From: Leucogyrophana mollusca
Lineage: Eukaryota; Basidiomycota; Agaricomycetes; Boletales
Assembly: GCA_021014945.1 (NCBI GenBank)
Contig: MU266441.1
Span: forward strand, 1-64,000
Length of the DNA stretch: 64,000 nt
Direction: 5' to 3'
Shown: positions 11,056 through 22,500 of the stretch, piece after piece
Layout of the letters: each line of letters opens with the position of its first letter
How positions within the stretch are numbered: the first letter of the stretch is position 1
Notes under the pieces: model-generated
The model's database searches: none
What the model saw: the letters and a program-made list of their open reading frames with translations, nothing else
What the model was told of the DNA's origin: nothing
Translations under genes and position numbers: made by a program

Positions 11056-12357
11056 ATGTCGGTCCATTTAATCCCAAACAATGCTTTGGGCTTCAATAGT
11101 GCGTTATAATCCCAGCGTAGACCTGTAAAGCCATCTGAGGGGACTTGTAGGGCCTTTTACGACACTCGTCAAGCGCGTTCTGACAGTCGTCAACAACAAT
11201 GCTCAGCCAGTCGCTTTCAAGGTAAAGACGACAGCACCAAAGGTACGCTCTTCTCCGAAATGGTGATATCCTTTTAACATCGCTCTAGCTCTACTGTGTG
11301 CGGCCAAACTCGGGGAGAATAGAGCCAGGCGAAAGTGTCGATGTTTCGGGTATGCGTCCTCGTGCTCCGCCACCTCGCAGTCAGCACTCACCACTCGACA
11401 GTCATGCTCCAGCCTATGAAGGATGAGCCTCCCTTGTCTACCAAATGCAAAGACAAGTTCTTGATCCAGAGCACCCTCATCACCCCTGACAAAGAAACCA
11501 AGGGCTTGACCGATATCGTACGTCTTCGCTTACTCATCCTCCCACTGGACTCAACCCGATCCCGCGCAGTGGAATGTCGCGGACGGTGGAGAGGAATGGA
11601 AGGTCTACCAGCAGAAGCTCCGCGTCGTGTATCTTCCTCCTGAGGGTCAGACTGTCGAAGAAGAAGACGAGGGCCACCTACAGCAAGTGGCAGGCCTGAG
11701 CCCCGGGGAATCAGTGCGTCCTTACTCATATGATATTCCTCATAATCTAACACCATAGTTTAGCGATACGCAACTGTCAAACAGCACAATGGCCACCCCG
11801 TCGGCCCCGCCCCTCAGTTCTCCTACGAAGAGGACAGCCACGACTTGCCGCCCCCTGGCGTACCCGAGCCCCCGGCAAGCCCTCCACCTCAGCAAGCCGA
11901 CTACACAGTCGCTCGTGAAGACTCCCACGAAGAACCCGCCTTCGAGCGATCAACGAGCGGCGGCGTCGGCATCGTAAACGTAAACGTACACTCGCCTTCG
12001 CCCCCTCCATCACCCCCCGCAGCACCTGCAACACTCATCAATCGCGAGCTCCAATCAAAGTACGAAGATGCCCAAGCAGAAATACAGCGCCTCCGCGCAC
12101 TGCTCGCCGCCGTCCCCGATCCTAGTTCAATAGCTCCCGAGTCCGTCGCCCCGACGGAACTCAGATCCAGACACACGTTTGCGCAGTCTGATGACGGGAG
12201 CACCTATGCTGGAACCGAGTTTGCCGGGACCGAGTATGCACGGACGGACGTGGGCACGATGATAGACGAGGGCGTGATACACCAGGACGGCGTGCCGCTA
12301 CAGGTGGTTATCATCCTCGCGCTCGGCGTTTTTATCACGACGTATCTATTTTTCTAA
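11056..12357 (+). CDS. SCS2: VAMP-associated protein (VAP/Scs2), ER membrane-contact protein
   Basis: Six exons join in frame: 11056-11098, 11151-11242, 11289-11349, 11402-11517, 11570-11713 and 11764-12357, giving 349 residues. The N-terminal ~125 residues form an MSP domain: LIPNNALGFNRPFTTLVKR, AQPVAFKVKTTAPKLYCVRP, NSGRIEPGESVDV and CKDKFLIQS are characteristic. A Pro/Ser-rich low-complexity linker follows, then a short coiled coil (LQSKYEDAQAEIQRLRALL). The tail ends with a C-terminal membrane anchor, VVIILALGVFITTYLFF. In the family, the MSP domain binds FFAT motifs of lipid-transfer proteins and the tail anchors the protein in the ER, linking it to plasma membrane and other organelles and to phosphoinositide and inositol regulation. 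The last intron acceptor was chosen at 11763 because the earlier AG at 11758 leads to the wrong frame. Its neighbours are unrelated in function. Confidence 0.93.
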
Positions 12358-12639
12358 GTTGTTGTCGTCTGGGCAGACTGCTCCTCCCCGTCCTTACGTT
12401 CCTTTCCTTTCCCGATCGCTCCGGGCGCGCTGAAGTGTTCAAGCGGATCGCAGTCAAGTACATTATATCGCATCTTTTCTTCTCTGTCAGCGGTGGTTAG
12501 CGGGATGGGTTCCGTTGATGCATTCCGTTCAATATATACGCTATCATTTCTGTTGTGCACCCGTCAGCTGTTATGTTTTTTGTACATAGCTATCTATTTT
12601 CCCTCCTGACAATCTCAATATTGACATTCCCTTGGGTCA

Positions 12640-14193
12640 TCAAGAAGCACTTTGCAGTTGCGATTCGAGCGCGCTGGCCAGGAGACGATGGACGTTTTCG
12701 GTCGGATGCCCAGTGTCTACGTAACTCAGCTTCAGCACTCGTCGACTCTCAAATGAAACGTCTCGCCAGAACTCACTGTACCAAAAGTAACTCGGATCCG
12801 TGCACTCACAGTACCTGAAATGGCCGCATCAGCCCGCTGCCCGCAGCCACACCAGTACCTCGAACCGGACGTTTTGGGAAGCGGAGTTGAAAACGTGGAA
12901 GATCCCGAGGGTTTGATCTCCGCTATCCATAACGTCTGGTCTCGAGACCAGCACCAGGAGCCACTCACCCTGTGATATTCGTGAACCCGTATTGTTCCGC
13001 ATCGTCGAGTATGGAATTGAACCACGTATGTGCATCAAACGCCACGACGGGCGTGTCGGGGTGTGCCTCGGAGAATTTTTGGACATACCCCGCGAGGACG
13101 GCGTTGAACGTCGTGATGTGCTCTTTTAGGACAGGGCCCCAGGTGGCGTCGTCCACCCAGGCTGGCGAGCGTTCTTCGGGGGGGACATTGATGAAGAGCT
13201 GGGGGCCGCGGAGACCGCTCTCGTACGCCATGTCCTAGTAGGTATGCTCAGCGCCAATCTGGGAAAGAGCCAACCAGGGAAAGAGCGAAAGGCATGCATA
13301 CCACGGCCTCAAAATAGGCAGTCATCTCAGCGTCCCAGAATTCCGCGAAATCTGTGATCTTCGTGCGCGAGGTGAGCCACGCAGGTGTGGAGATAGACGG
13401 GGACTCTGGCTTACGGTAGCGTTCTGCAGCGAATCGCCGGTATCGTTGATCCCGATCCACCACGCCGTCATCGTCTCGCCAGATGGGTGCGGAAGGACGT
13501 CCGACGCGTACGCGGCGTACTGCTTCACCTGGTCGACCAGCTGCACCGAGAAGTTGTGGTGGAGTGGAAGGCTTCACGATTCGAGTTGATCAAAATTTCG
13601 TGCAGGAATCAGTATGGGTAATCAGGCGGACGTACAGGGCGAGGCTGATATCTGCACCAGCGAATGCGAAATCCCACAGTTGGCGGCTGCAGAAGGATGG
13701 GAAGCCGTCGTAGCACCCCGTGAGGAACTCGACCTACACCGCGTCAGCCGCCGACGTCACTCAATGCTCACATTCAATTCAGCGCGGAGACGACGCACCC
13801 AATTCGACCCATCTGAGCTGGTCTAGAAGCAACCTCGCGATGAGCACGTTAGTATACCGCGACGAAAGAATATCTCCGGCATACGTTATGCGGCACGATG
13901 CGGTCAGAGAGCAATTGTGCGGGCGTGAAAGCTAGGTTGAACGCATCGCCTATGAAGCTGGGACATAGTTCAGGCAAGGTGATAATACTTATCGCAAGCG
14001 AGAAACGAACGCGTGCTTACCTGTAGTTCGCGTACCCCTCGGTTCCCTGGACGAAGGAGTACGAGTCCCCGAAGACGTATAAATAGTTGATGTCGTCCCA
14101 CTCAAATTTTGGTCCGCTCGACGTGCTCAGACTGGTGGCGAGCGCGGCAACTGCCAGTGAGAGCGCGCTCAAGGTCGATAATAGTTTCGCCAT
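12640..14193 (-). CDS. secreted SGNH/GDSL esterase of the CE16 acetylesterase type
   Basis: The start at 14,193 gives MAKLLSTLSALSLAVAALAT, a signal peptide. It is followed by YLYVFGDSYSFVQG (GDS nucleophile block, Ser about residue 44). Further exons carry WVEFLTGCYDG-like and QLVDQVKQYAAYASDVLPHP, MTAWWIGINDTGDSL (GxND-type block), PQLFINVPPEERSP, FDAHTWFNSILDDAEQYGF and TDPSYFWY. The last exon joins as WYNTGHPTENVHRLLAS, supplying the catalytic His block. The stop is 12,640-12,642. CE16 enzymes remove acetyl groups from xylo-oligosaccharides at the non-reducing end and act outside the cell in hemicellulose breakdown. The gene has several introns. The assignment to CE16 rather than another GDSL lipase family rests on the GDSYS and N-T-G-H-P-T motifs and the length of roughly 360 residues. 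Confidence 0.85.
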
Positions 14194-14899
14194 GGTAGGG
14201 GTGGGTGTGTCCTGGTGGTGGCATCACAACGAGACATTTTATGGTTGGTTGGGATCGTCAGCTGACAGGTTGTGCTTCCGCCTGTCCTGCTTCTGAGCGG
14301 GCCGGCTGGGTGGGAGGGAGAAGTCAGGCCATGCTTTAAGCTTCAAGTCCGACCGCGAGAGTCACTGGCCAGTGGCACGGGTGTCATGCACGCCGGATGG
14401 AGACCTTGAAGGTCGACATGAAGGTCGACTCGGGCGTGTCACACGCAGACAGAGACAGGCTGTAATAACCTACAGCATGTCTCTGTGGGGGCCCCGCTTA
14501 CAAGTAGCTGCACAGGGAGACCTTCGTGGCTCGTTCGTGGAATCACTGGGCCTCGGCGCCGCGTTTTTTGTGTCGACATTCGCGGTCGCAGGAGGGATAA
14601 TAATGGGCTGAGAGCGGACTCCGAGCTGGAATGGACATGGTGACCTGGTCCGCCTGGTCTGAGTCACCCTTTGGTTGGGATGAAGTAGCGATGAAGTCGA
14701 ATTCGAAGCGGTACGATGATATGATCGCATCGGGCGACATCAGCACACTTCTCTACGAATTGGCGTACAAGCTGCAAGTTACATTTCCATCATCCACATT
14801 CCTATAGTCTACACGTCATACGGGGCGGATTGATTCCCATCATCCACTCCGCCTGCTGGCTAGTAATGTTATAAATCCCAGAAGGGCGTTATTCATAAC
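14194..14899. other. intergenic between the CE16 esterase and DUF6534 copy C
   Basis: No supported gene. It holds the upstream region of the esterase gene and the 3' flank of copy C. Homology to the left arm does not extend here. Confidence 0.5.
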
Positions 14900-16981
14900 T
14901 TAATAAATATTGGTGGATATCTCTTCGGACCCAGCTACGGCTCCAATTCCACCATCACCGCGATTGGCCGCTCCTGATATCGGTTTGGCTATTGCATAAA
15001 AAAACTCGTTAGTCAACCTTTGCATCAGCTCAATATTCGCGCCATCACACACCGATAACGCCTGCCTGTCGCCAGATGGCAGTGACCGAGTGGGATGCTC
15101 CGCCACGCTCATCCCATGCTTCGATACCTCCGTATTCCCCTCCGGCACCGACATAGGGCGCATATCGATTCGCAGATCCGCATTCGGCACGTGGCTAGCA
15201 GGAGTACTGCCGTTTTGGAGATAGTAGGGTGCGTTGAGCAGCGCTACGAAAGCATTGACGTATACTGTGCTGCACGTATAAGAGCGAGTTTCTGTGAAGA
15301 TACTTGTAGGATTTCGCACATTTGACACACACGAAGTCAACCCCTACGAAGACAAGGTTTCTCGGCATGGCTGCGCACTGATGTGGCCCGGTCACAATCA
15401 GTATCCTCAACAGCCCGTAGCATCTCACTCACAGTGATGACGACGGTAAGCGAACACAAGCTTCGATACGGATGTCATGAGATACGCTGGCTCAACAGAA
15501 ATGCCCAAGGCGAGGCCCACCTCGTGAGAAGCCCAGTGTTCAGGACATAGGTCATCAGCTTCGTTAGGAACGAATCTGTTCTAGATACAATATTCATTAG
15601 GATCAAGGGGGCATGTCACCGCGAATAGTTACGAAGAGACCTACATCAAGAACCCAGTGCGTGATGTGGCTATAAGATAGCACATTGACGCTGCTATCAA
15701 CATATCCATGACAGACATCGTTCCTAGTGCTAGATATATCGACCACTGACGCGAGGTTATATCAGCATCGCGGAAGGTTGCATGGAATAAGGGCTCAAGC
15801 TCACCTCGAAGTCAATCAGGTCCGTGAAAACATGACATTGATACCTAGGAGCAAATAGTCATTAGGGCTGCTTGCGCACATGGGTGGCAAAAATAAGGAC
15901 ACTTACATAGCCCAAACGAGCGCTGGGAGATGGTGTTAGACATCGGCATCAACTAGATTATAGAGGGAGGCACGCACTAACGGCGACGCCTGGGTGACGT
16001 ATCGGTACATTATCAGCGGACGGTAAGGGCAAAAACCGGTGAGAAGACCTGCCAGACACGATGACCATAATGACAGTCTACGTGCGCTCAATTAGCAATC
16101 ATGGGTCACCGAAACCAATCGCATCCACATGCCATAATAGACGGAAGGGTCCGCGATCTTCCCTGACTCACTAGTACTGAATTCAGCGTCCCCTCGTTCA
16201 AAAATAGCAACGGACGCAGGCGTACATGTCCAAAGGCGCTGGGTGTACAGCCTACGAATATGCATCAGCGATACGACATCCCGTATGAACGAGTCAAACA
16301 ACATACATATGGATTACATACACAATAAGAACCTTGGAAAATGGCTGTCAACCAAAATTGGCTCTAGGATGCATCGAGAAGGACAAACATCTACTACAAC
16401 CTGTGCCTGCAGGTAGCCTCGTCAGTCACTGGCGCCAGAGTGATACAGTGTGTATGTTACGAGCGAACCTGGAAGCTCCACACAATAACAGGCAGCGCCA
16501 GCGGGTTTGCGTAGACGTTGATCAAGTAGTAGTATATCATGTGCGTGACGAAGGCGAGATGAATCGCATCGAGGGTCCTAGGTTAGTTAGAAAGCCTCAG
16601 CGGAAGTGGCACGGCACAAACACTGCTCTGCACTGCGCACCAGAGATAACATATCTGTTAAGGTGGGTGGCAGGTGGTCAGCGACAGAGCATAGTGATAT
16701 GATAGGATCTAGGCAGTACTTACTACGAGCTTGAAGAACGTGATGCCGCTACCACTGTGGTTCTGGAAGTACACGAGAGCCTGGACGTTCGTGAGGCCAA
16801 AGAGCCTGCGAGTGTGCACAGTCGACTCAGTATATGTAGAGACTCAGCCTATCGCAAGAAAGAATGAGACAAATGCCTACACGGCGGCGAGAGTCGAGCC
16901 TATGAACAGGGCCCCGTAATTTTCATTCAGGTTGAGGTCGAGCGGTGGAACGAGAGCAGCGCCGGGAACAGACTGAGACAT
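14900..16981 (-). CDS. DUF6534 seven-helix membrane protein, copy C
   Basis: This is the mirror-image partner of copy A. The ATG at 16,981 starts MSQSVPGAALVPPLDLNL, then GALFIGSTLAAV, LFGLTNVQALVYFQNHSGSG, LDAIHLAFVTHMIYYYL, a DUF6534 core SIYLALGTMSVMDMLIA, CAAMPRNLVFVGVDFVCVK and LYVNAFVALLNAPYYLQ. Each exon could be followed with splice sites in register with copies A and B, so the gene looks intact. As in copy A, introns 8 and 9 use GC donors (gcatgt near 16,137 and gcaggt near 16,054). The C-terminal tail diverges from copy A after DRGDGGIG-like sequence, where C lacks about 18 bases, and ends ISTNIY. The promoter TATA is mutated to CATAAAA, which might weaken expression. Confidence 0.85.
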
Positions 16982-19565
16982 CAAGCCTGGTCAAGGAAGA
17001 ACCTGGGACTTGCAATACAATTGAGCAGTATGGAGAACCTCGAACAAGCGTTAGTTGTGTGTGGGGCATTGGGCTATATTTTATGGTATCGGCCACCACA
17101 GCCTGCCTATCACACACCACCGACTATTAACGGCACGATCACTGATCAGCAGAACATGCGCGTTCGTGCGTTGCAAGAGGGGGTGATGGCATTGCAGAGG
17201 AGGACACGGTGCGGTGCAAGACTGGGGATTGTCACCAAGTAAGCTCGAGTTGCTGCGTATTTGCTGCTAGGGCGGGTTATCACTGGAGACAGCCTTGTGT
17301 CTGATGAGAGTGACCATCTTCTGTTGGCCGAATACTTGCATTCATGACTACTCAAGATATCAGACATCGGAACTGGGCTCTGTGAAGTCACGGTAGTGAT
17401 ATTCAAGAGAGGGCGTATTGAACATCTCTGGAATCCCAATTGGTGCTTGGGAGCTTTGGGAGAGTCAGAGTTGCAGCAACCAGAGATTCTCAAATGTCGA
17501 GTGCTTACCACTGCTAAGCCCTCAAGACTGGTCATCGACTCCAAAGAGAACTTGCTACTTGGCAAGACCAGTCACTTGTCAGATCAGGCCGCCACAGTGT
17601 GACTTGGACTCGGAACATCAAGTTTCCCACATATCACAGATCTGTGAATGTCTCTCCAGCAATTTACGACGTTCCCTCACTGCTTCATGGCTGTATGTAT
17701 GCAATACTGATCGATGGCCCTGATACAAAAATTTGCGCAAAAATAGCTGCTGTAGGTAACGAGAGGCAATTTCAACTTGCAAGGATGGGTGATACCAGTG
17801 CCTCATTCCCCTTTTCAACGGCACTCTTCTAGAATTGAATCAGAACCCCCACCGAGCAACATCCGCCGGGGACTATGATCTTAACGCTGGCCCATGCTAC
17901 CCATGGCAGACACTAATATGATACTCTCAAGATTCAAGACGAAACCATTTTAAAGGTGCGCATTTCAGTAGCTCTGTACTGCAGTCTATTGGCACTCAGC
18001 TCCGCCCACAGGCAGAAACCGTCCGATTCGAACAAGAAGTATTCAATAGGGGCCCCGTCATTCTACTTGGTGTCCTCGACTTGCTGGGAGAGGTGGACAT
18101 CTCATTCGGCTAGCTGAGGGTGCACTGCAAACCGCCATCCTATCTTTCACCCAGCCTGCGCTCGAGATGGGACACCAATGGACGATTGTCATCTCGTGAA
18201 TGTCCAGTCGTGCCCGGTACGAGCCCGCTTAGCATCTCATTTACCAACGTTCAGGGTGTACGCCCCGGTTCCTGTCTCAAGCTGTGGTATCCTCGTACCA
18301 TAAACATGTTATATCACCTTCGGTGATGTCCACCAGGGCAAGCCCCATATCTCGCGGGCGAAGCCAAGTGCGGCAGTGATCCGAAACTGAAGAGATGTAT
18401 ACTTTTCCTCTGGCATGCACCGATAATCCCAAGTCAGCGGTTGGTAGGTCTCGTCGTCGAGGGTGTACCCTCTGGTCTATTCTTTGGCCATGCCGCCCAC
18501 GCAACCACACCCGCTGTTTGTACGTCTCATTCGCGCGAGCTCATTCAGAAGTCTGGAGCAAACCCAGACTATATCGTGAAGGATCTCACCCAGTGAGCAG
18601 GTACTTGTCTGACCGTCAGACATGTCTGATCTGTGACCTCAGGGTAACAGTGCAATGGTTAGCTGACTTGAGGATAATCGAGGTATTGGGAGACGGATCA
18701 CAGGAGTAGACCCCATGGTGATCACTGGTGTCACATTGAATGTTTTGTAGAGAATTCTTGATCTGGGATCCATATTAGAGCTGTCAGCGTTGGCAGAACA
18801 ACTGGAGGCAGCCTTTCTCCAAGCTTCCTCACGAGCTCCTGAACCGAGCCTCGTCTGTCACTCAAAACCACCCGGCTTCCAAAGACATCGCATCCATTGC
18901 CTTGATATATAGATCCATCACTTATATAACCTGTCCGTGGAATTTACATATAACAATCACGCTCTCCTTGTGGCTCAATGACGGCGCTTAAGCTTCTCCT
19001 GCCGCTATCGCGTACAACGCATCCCTATCACCGCTTTCATCAACAAGCGCGCGCAGCACCCCTTCCTCGTTCTTCAACAGCTCTGCGGGGCTGCCGAACT
19101 CAACCTACACACAAGTCAAAATTTGCTATGATCATCAACATTTGAATGGAAAAACTTACCAGCTTCCCAGCATCCAGAACCATCTTGAAAAAGTGGTCAG
19201 CACGAAGCGCATTAAGAGACCCTTACACGATCACTTACGATCTTGTCTGCATCAATGATAGTTTGCAGACGATGAGCGACAATGATTTGGGTAACGTCCC
19301 GAAGTTCATGTCGAAGAGAGGACTGGATGGCGTTGTCGGTCTTGTAATCTAAGATCTGGTCAGCGACCACATCCAGGCTGTAACACACGAACTAATCAGT
19401 TTACCTATGGCAGACGTCGCTAGTTTGGCACAGTCAGCGAGATAAGATCCAAAAGAAGCTGGCGGCTCTAACCTTCATCCAAGATCAACAACTTGCTGCC
19501 GCGCACCATCGCCCTAGCAAGAGCCAGAATCTGTCGCTGGCCGACCGACAAGTTCCCACCACCAC
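14920..19565. repeat. right arm of the large inverted duplication
   Basis: This is the reverse-complement partner of 1-4,920: DUF6534 copy C, a decayed block, and the 3' end of the ABCC gene. The visible similarity reaches at least the Walker B/signature region of NBD2 and probably continues into the rest of the transporter, because the left arm runs off the window there. About 10 kb of spacer separates the arms. Confidence 0.85.
16982..18987. other. decayed right-arm block between copy C and the ABCC gene
   Basis: No intact gene was found. It matches 580-2,850 in reverse. On the minus strand an open stretch near 18,660-18,770 reads SRILYKTFNVTPVIT and continues past the left-arm stop. Another near 18,370-18,500 contains WPKNRPEGTLDDETYQPL and FRITAALGFAREIWG in one frame. 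These look like fragments of a protein-coding gene broken by stops and indels; I do not recognise the family. Confidence 0.45.
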
Positions 19566-22500
19566 TGGAAATTGCGCTTTCTAGAGTCAGTTTGCTCTCG
19601 TCCGACTCGTCCTGCACTGCGAATAGCCCGGCAGAGCGCAACGCATCATTGAGGACTGCATCATCGTGTTGGTCGAATGGATCGAGATTTTGGCGAAGGG
19701 TACCAGTGAGCAGTTCGGGCTATGTCCATCACATCAGAGTTGAGTATTCCGCTTGTCGATAGGACCAGAGACGTACGATCTGAGGAATGATGGTCACATT
19801 CGAACGAAGGGCCTTCAAGTTGATAGAGCCGGTGGGAATGCCGTCGAAATAAGCATCCCCTTCCGTGAAGATGCAGCGAAGCAGCGAAAGCGTCAGCGAA
19901 CTCTGTCCTCCAGTTAGCGATACGGCAGTGTTTGAACAATCAGACTCCCACCTTGCCACTTCCAGTACGCCCCACTTGAAACCCAGTGAATTCTCAGCAT
20001 CGGGTAACAATTATGCGTGGCTGGTACACACCGATACCAACGCGCTGGCCAGAGGCAATATGGAAGGTTAGATCGTGTAATACTTTCGGACCGTCCTGTG
20101 TAGCTCGTGGTTAGCCGTAGAACATGAAACAAACTAGCTTGTGGTGTACCAAGGAGTAGCGAGCAGATAGATTCTCTACTCTCAAGTCACCACTTGCGGG
20201 CCAGTACGCTGGTGGTTGTCCTCCCTCTGTGGACTTCGGTTCCTGCTCTATCTTGATGTAGCTGTCGACTCGCTCGAGACTAGGATCCCAGCGTATGAGC
20301 ACGATTTCGCAAAAGAACCAGCAAGACATACCTGTTGCCTGTTATGAAAAGTGATTGAGTACGCGCCCCAAATGGTAGATCCACGCCACTCACCACTGAC
20401 TTCTACGTCGTTCAGGTACCGAACCCATAATAGAATCATGGAGCTGAAGCCAACTGCGCAAACATGGTTCAGTAGAACAGAAACCCCACCCAAGCTACAT
20501 ACCGGCCATGTTCAAGGAGAAACCGATATTCGATGCTTTTGGAATACTACTGCCGTAGATAAGATATGTGGCAAGACACGCAGTGAATAACGCGCTGATA
20601 ACGTCGAGGCGTGTAGAAACCCAGCTTTACTCAGGGTGAGCACGCAACACATTGGAGGGATGCATTAGAGCCCTCACCGATTCAAGTTGTAGAACATGCG
20701 CGCGGATTTTGTGTAGCGGTCGATTCGTGTCAAAGATTGCCCTTTGAAAGCTTCTTCCGCACCGTAAGCCCTGATGGAAGCTAGCGAGGGCTCTGTGAGG
20801 GCATACATCTGACATAATGCATAGAACTTACTCAACCCCGCAATGGCTGCGCCAAAATGTCCCAGGACGGGTGCCTTTGCGTTGCTCATCTCCCGCTTCA
20901 CCGATAACTGGGCCTTCATATACATCCTACTCACAAATCCACCCACCACTCCGACGACGAGGCCGGGGAGCAGAAATGTGGGCGTCATCACAACGATAGC
21001 TCCAAGCTTCACAATCATTATCAAAGTGGCCTCTACCACAATACCGACTCCCTGGGCCAGAGGTCCATCGACTACAAAAACGGTGAGAAACGTTATAACC
21101 ATAAAGAAGGCTTCGTACTGGCTCGGATATCTTGAGTGCACCGCGTGATTACTCGTGAAGTAGGCGTTGTATCAAGCCACCTAGGTACGGTCAGTCGTGA
21201 ACGAGCCTGATTATTATCTAGCTGTGCACCTCAGAGTTGTCCCTAAGACGGACTGGACGAGTTGCTTGTGGATAGTTCTTGATGCTCTCATTGTGCCGTA
21301 ATAATAGAGCACGTTTCCTACACAATACGCCGAGCAGGCAACCACAAGAAGCAGTGCATACATCGCTAAGTAACTTGAGAGTGCTGTTATTAGCTTCGAG
21401 TCCGAATGCGGAGACGCAGGCTCACGAGGGAACTTTGACCTCCGATGGCGGGTGGACTTCATATTGAGAAGCCCAGTAACCGAGGAGCCACGTTTGTAAG
21501 GTATTGATCAGGGGAGTGAAGCCCATGAGACCGAGAAAGACAGCCCAGAATATCAATGGATAGTGCCCTCCCAGGCCAACGAGGTACAACTTGACTAAAA
21601 AGACAGGTGGCACATCAGCTATGGTCTCGGGAAGCCTTGGGAACGACCCACACGCAGCCCAGCTAACGTGACCTTCTTGTATTTCCTCTGCGACCACGAG
21701 CTTTCCGTCTGTCTTGGTCTCGGTCTTGATTGCGGGCTCAGTGTCCACGGCGTCCGCTTCATCCTTAATGGCTTCCTGTTCTTTTGCCACCTCTGCAGCC
21801 AGTTGGTCGTCCTTTGCGATGGCGTCAAAGATGGACCCTTGACTGGCGATACGGCCATTGGAACCAAGAGAAACTACAAAATGCGCTACCGAGCTGGCCA
21901 TCGCGACGTTGTGCGTCTTGGTCATGTGTCAGCACAATGGAAGGCTGGGTTCAGCTTGGACATACCACCAGCAGTACGGTACGACCCTGCACAAGATTGC
22001 CGGCCAGACATTTATCGACAATCCATTTTGAGGTGTGCACATCGAGCGCAGCCAGAACCTGGCGGGATGTGGTCAGCAACATACGTTCCCTGCCATTCGA
22101 ACGATGCTTACATCATCCAGCAAGAGAATTTTCGCAGGGGAATAGATTGCCCGCGCAAGAGTGATTCTTGCCTGCCTCAAGGTGAGCCTGTGAAGGAAAG
22201 ATAAAAGGGTCTCTCCTTACCTTTTGACCACCGCTTGAGGATGGAGATGGTCAGTACAACATGGCAGTTTATGCCGCGATCCACTCACCTCAGAGTCAGA
22301 CCTTTCTCCCCGACTTCCGTTTGATCGCCGGCTTCGAACAGGTTTAGATCGCGCTCAAGAGCACATTGATGTAACACTGTTGCTGAGATGTCAGCATGAG
22401 TTACTAGCCAGAAGCAATGCACATCACCTTTCTTGTATCGGGTCTCGTCGTAAGGTGCTCCGAAAAGGATGTTATCCTAGAATTATACCTTAAAGCAAAT

